Assembly: GCA_036768485.1 (NCBI GenBank)
Contig: JAVLUZ010000154.1
Span: 47,105,786 to 47,169,785 of the forward strand
From: Mermis nigrescens
Taxonomy: Eukaryota; Nematoda; Enoplea; Mermithida; Mermithidae
DNA length: 64,000 nt
Direction: 5' to 3'
The position numbers and the translations under genes are program-made. The notes below the pieces were generated by a model. The model ran no database searches. It was not told where the DNA came from and saw only the letters and a list, made by a program, of their open reading frames with translations. Below are positions 60,660 to 64,000 of the stretch, piece after piece; the stretch's first letter is position 1; every line of letters begins with the position of its first letter.

Positions 60660-62590
60660 AGTTTTTACGTTGCTACTTTTGCGCAGCTTACTTGAAATAA
60701 TAAAAATAAAATTTTGAACAAAATAAATTTAACAAAAAATGAAAAAATTGATACGTATATATTATGGATTTAAATCAAATGAAAAAATGTTGTTTTTGGA
60801 GCTACATATATACATATGTAAATCAAGGTGCTGTTGGCTTATTATACGTAACGTACATTTTCACCAAGAAATTTGAACGCTTACCGGTCCGCAGATTCCG
60901 CTAAGGATCGCTTTGTCTATGTTATGACGTCGTCAAACATGCATAGCATTGGAATTGTTATGGTGAAATTTAGAGTGCTTTTTTGGCTTAAAAATGTTAA
61001 AAACATCATTTTTTGGTGTTTCTGAGTAAGCTATATCTTTCCAGAGCATAAAAACATAACAAGATTTCGGAAAATACATAAATTAAAGTGAATTGAACAA
61101 AATACATATAGCAAAAAATGAGTCTGTGGCGGCGAAGCGCCGATCATTCGACTCTTCTGAGCAAACAGAATAGATAAAAACACGAGAACGGCAACTTTTG
61201 GACGAATTTTTTTGAAATTTTTCGGAAAATCGCAAATTATCGGGTTGATTGAAAAGCCCAACTTCCTGAAAACCGCCCTCTCCAAGATCATGTATGGTCG
61301 TCGTATTTTTGAACACGGCAACGCAAAACACGACGTCCTGTGTTATAACATAGAACCAAAATCCTTAAGGGTTCTTGCCGAGAACTGTAAATACATATTT
61401 GCACTTACACTGTCATTTATCGCTCGTTTCAGTTTAAATAATTCATACAAATTTTAGTTTATTTTGGAATTTATGTACCTTTGAATAGCTCTAGAACTTT
61501 AGAAACCTTGACGCCTTAGTTCCAACAAAAGCGTATAAAGTCGCCCTATTCAAATCTGGACTTGCACAGCGTGCGAATTCTGGGGGTTGAAATATTATAG
61601 TGCCTTTTTTGTGCTTAACAATGATGGGTTTGGTGTTCCTGATGACCCCTATTTTCGTATAGCATAGAAACGTGAAAAAATCTCGAAAAAATCAAAGTCG
61701 AACAAATTGTACTAAATATAGTCAAAACATGTGTATATATACCTATGGCGCGAAGCGCCCGAAAATTTAACACTCTTGAGCAAATAGATATGTAGCTGCA
61801 AACGCTTGAAAAGCACCTTTTCTACGAATTTTCAGGAAATTTTCGAAAACTTATGAAAAATTCTGGGGAGGGTGAAATAAATTTTTTGGGGTTGGAACAC
61901 ACCCTTACTCAGAACCTCCCCTATACATGTAACGGCTCAAAATTTGTGGGGGGGAAGGTCCCCGGCATACATGCACAGCATGGGAATTCTAGGGGGGTGA
62001 AAACCTAAAGTGCCTTTTTTGGGCCCAAAAATGGCCGGTACGCGTTGAAAAACATCGTTTTTTGGCGTTTCTGGCGATACTCTATCCTTCTAGAGCATAA
62101 AATCATGAAAACAAATCCAAAAAAGTCGAATAAATTGACCAATATATCGCTTAAAACATGAATATATGGCGCGAAGCGCCGAAAATTTGGCGATTTTGAG
62201 CAAATAGACAGCCAAAAACCCTTAAAAAGACACTTTTTCTACCAATTCATAGGTAAAATTATGAAACTTTCGAAAAATCGCCAATTCTGGGGGGGTGAAA
62301 AATTTTTTGCGGGGGGGTGAAAAATGATTCTGCGGGGGTGAAACCCCACCCCCAAGATCATGTATGGTCCCCGGCCATTTTTATCGGGGAGGAGAGATCT
62401 CCAATTTTTTGCCAAAAAACGCCGAAAAACGGTCAAAAAATTCGATTTTTTTCCAAAAATCGGAGGGGAGTCGAAAATTTTCTGGCTTCGGGGGATGGGG
62501 GAACGACCGACTTTGGGTGGGTGGATCCCCCACCCTCTCTAACATGTATAGCCTCATTCCAAGATCATGTATGGTACATCAAATTTTTTA
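60660..62590. repeat. spectrin intron filled with family N repeats
   Basis: Diverged units contain AAGATCATGTATGGT three times (61286, 62354, 62560), GGCGCGAAGCGCC-like palindromes at about 61133, 61747 and 62168, and GCATGGGAATTCTAGGGGGG-type ends. The last unit finishes about 20 bp before the exon n acceptor. Confidence 0.55.
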
Positions 62591-62595
62591 CGCAG

Positions 62596-62859
62596 ATGCT
62601 ACAAGAGCGATTTCAACAATTCGCTCGCGACACGGAAGCGAGCGGTCGCGAACGCGTCGCTCGCGCGAACGAGTCGTGCGATCGGTCGATCGAAGCCGGA
62701 CACATCGACGCGCCGGCCATCGCGCAATACAAAGACGCGGTGAACGAAGCGTGGGAGAACTTGCTCGAGCTGATCGATACGCGCGCGCAAATGTTGGAAG
62801 CCAGCCGCAAATTGCACAAGTTCTTCCACGACTGTCGCGACGTCTTATCCCGCATTTTG
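62596..62859 (+). CDS. beta-spectrin exon n, last exon in the window
   Basis: Acceptor TTTTTTACGCAG, donor ATTTTG|GTCAGT; 88 codons in phase 0. Reads MLQERFQQFARDTEASGRER, then ENLLELIDTRAQMLEASRKL and HKFFHDCRDVLSRIL. It completes the first repeat of the ankyrin-binding pair and starts the next. The next exon lies beyond 64000. Confidence 0.96.
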
Positions 62860-62889
62860 GTCAGTTCACTTTTTAGCTTGAGCGTCTTA

Positions 62890-63140
62890 CTGTAATATTT
62901 AAAAATGTTGGGTATTTTAATTATTGTTTTTATAATTATTAATTATTCTTTTTATAATTATTAATTGATATTTTTATATTTATTAATTAATATTTTTAAA
63001 ATTATTTATTATTTTTATAATTATTAATTATTATTATTATTATAATAATTATTATTTATAATTATTAATTAATATTTTTATAATTATTAATTAAATACTT
63101 TTATAATTATTAATTATTATTTTTAAGATGACTGATATTT
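62890..63140. repeat. AT-only low complexity (TTATTAATTATTTTTATAA)n
   Basis: Irregular TTATTAATTAATATTTTTATAA units with many self-complementary blocks. Confidence 0.9.
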
Positions 63141-64000
63141 TTTATAATAAGTAGGTCATTATTATTTTATTTATTTGTATTATAAATTAATTACAAGTAA
63201 AATTCACAGTAAATCGTGTTCGGCCGCACAAAATAGAAGTACTTTTTTATTATGCTACTCTGAACTATATGTCGAGCTCGTAGCCATGTTGCCTGAGAAT
63301 ATCAGCTGGTGTAGCAATTAACTTTTGTAGGACAATTTGTTTTTTCAACGTTATGATTTTGGTCTATTAATCGTTCGGACGCGGGCTAAGCGAAAATTCC
63401 GCGAAAATTTCTATGCTTAAAAACCAAAGGTTGATCGTACAAATGGAATTTTGGTAACCTGTTCTAAATTGTATTAGGGCATCGGAGGGGGAAGCTTTGA
63501 GCCCCTCCCTCAAGAAACTCAAAGCTGTAGCAGACCCGCCAGACCATTGATTTTTTGACTCTTCGGAATTTTTAAACCGGAGACGCCTTGAATTCTGGCT
63601 GTGCCCGTGATCAAACATGTAACAACAGCTCTAAATTTTGGGAGGTGGAACAATTGGCCATTTTCAGGGTGTAAGTGTCCTTAGTTTTCTACTCAAAATG
63701 GCGAAAAAAAGCAAGTTTTCGCCAAAGGGGGTGGCTAGGGGTATGAATGACAATCAACTTTAGGTGGGGGATTTTCTCATCCCGCTGTTTATGAATGTGG
63801 CGATAAAATAGTATTCTTCTCGCGCATTTAATTAAGGCTCACTGCGTTGACCATTCAGATCTTAGCCATGTTTTTCTTCATTTGCGTTTGTTTAGCTATC
63901 CACCTTATGCTTTAGAAAATTTATTAAAAAGAAGTTAGAGGTTCATTTTAATGGAATTTCGTCGTTACTTAAACAGTACAATACATCTATATTTGGATTG
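63141..64000. other. spectrin intron to window end; no exon seen
   Basis: The stretch 63590-63780 is another family N fragment (CTCTAAATTTTGGGAGG ... GACAATCAACTTTAGGTGGGG). Nothing else is recognisable. Confidence 0.45.

Larger units (their letters stand above)
30883..62859 (+). other. beta-spectrin gene, middle part (gene span, 14 exons)
   Basis: The spliced exons give about 888 codons aligning continuously with recalled human/insect beta-spectrin. Diagnostic stretches include WENRQHMLSQ, DPQYMFLKQ, EQELYMMSDERGKDE and SQELGQDYEHV. Eight full triple-helical repeats, each opening with a F..D...W motif, and the start of a ninth are present. Counting back from the ankyrin-binding repeat, these are probably repeats 7-14 into 15, uncertain by one. 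Beta-spectrin pairs with alpha-spectrin and forms the submembrane actin-linked lattice. The sequence resembles conventional beta rather than the heavy beta (karst) form. The N-terminal CH domains and early repeats are not in the window. The 3' end lies beyond it. Total coding loss is limited to one frameshift and two odd splice sites. Confidence 0.93.

Overview
This is an AT-rich invertebrate (most likely arthropod) nuclear window, intron-dominated and full of small DNA transposons. No bacterial, organellar or viral gene is recognisable. Two protein-coding genes are supported, both on the + strand and both incomplete.

(1) Positions 9193-26752 hold two exons of a gene resembling the teashirt/tiptop (TSHZ) transcription-factor family. 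A short exon encodes a start beginning MPRRKQ. After a 16.4 kb intron, a 1040-bp Ser-rich exon carries two CtBP-type DLS motifs. The two exons join in phase. The zinc-finger exons expected for the family are not visible anywhere in the window.

(2) Positions 30883-62859 hold 14 consecutive exons (about 888 codons) of a conventional beta-spectrin. They encode eight complete triple-helical repeats and the start of a ninth, probably repeats 7-14 into 15, ending in the first half of the expected ankyrin-binding region. The CH domains and early repeats should lie 5' but are not seen in the first 30 kb. The remaining 3' exons (end of repeat 15 onward and any PH domain) lie beyond the window. Three exons carry anomalies: a 1-nt insertion at 30968, no AG acceptor before 39930, and a GC donor at 53871.

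Layout: 1-9 kb is repeats (a tRNA-like unit, inverted-repeat elements, palindromic arrays). 9.2-26.8 kb is the teashirt-like gene, whose long intron holds MITEs, an (AAT)n tract and a pair of inverted 17-bp minisatellites. 26.8-30.8 kb is repeats ending in a 2.25 kb hAT-like element, which stops 76 bp before the first spectrin exon. 30.9-62.9 kb is beta-spectrin, with introns packed with MITEs. 62.9-64 kb is AT-rich sequence and repeat.

Several repeat families show inverted termini and 8-bp target-site duplications readable directly from the sequence, which fits the hAT superfamily. At three of the 14 spectrin exons the duplicated target overlaps or touches the 5' splice site. The two half-genes lying side by side on one strand suggest a giant interleaved locus, a rearrangement or an assembly chimera.
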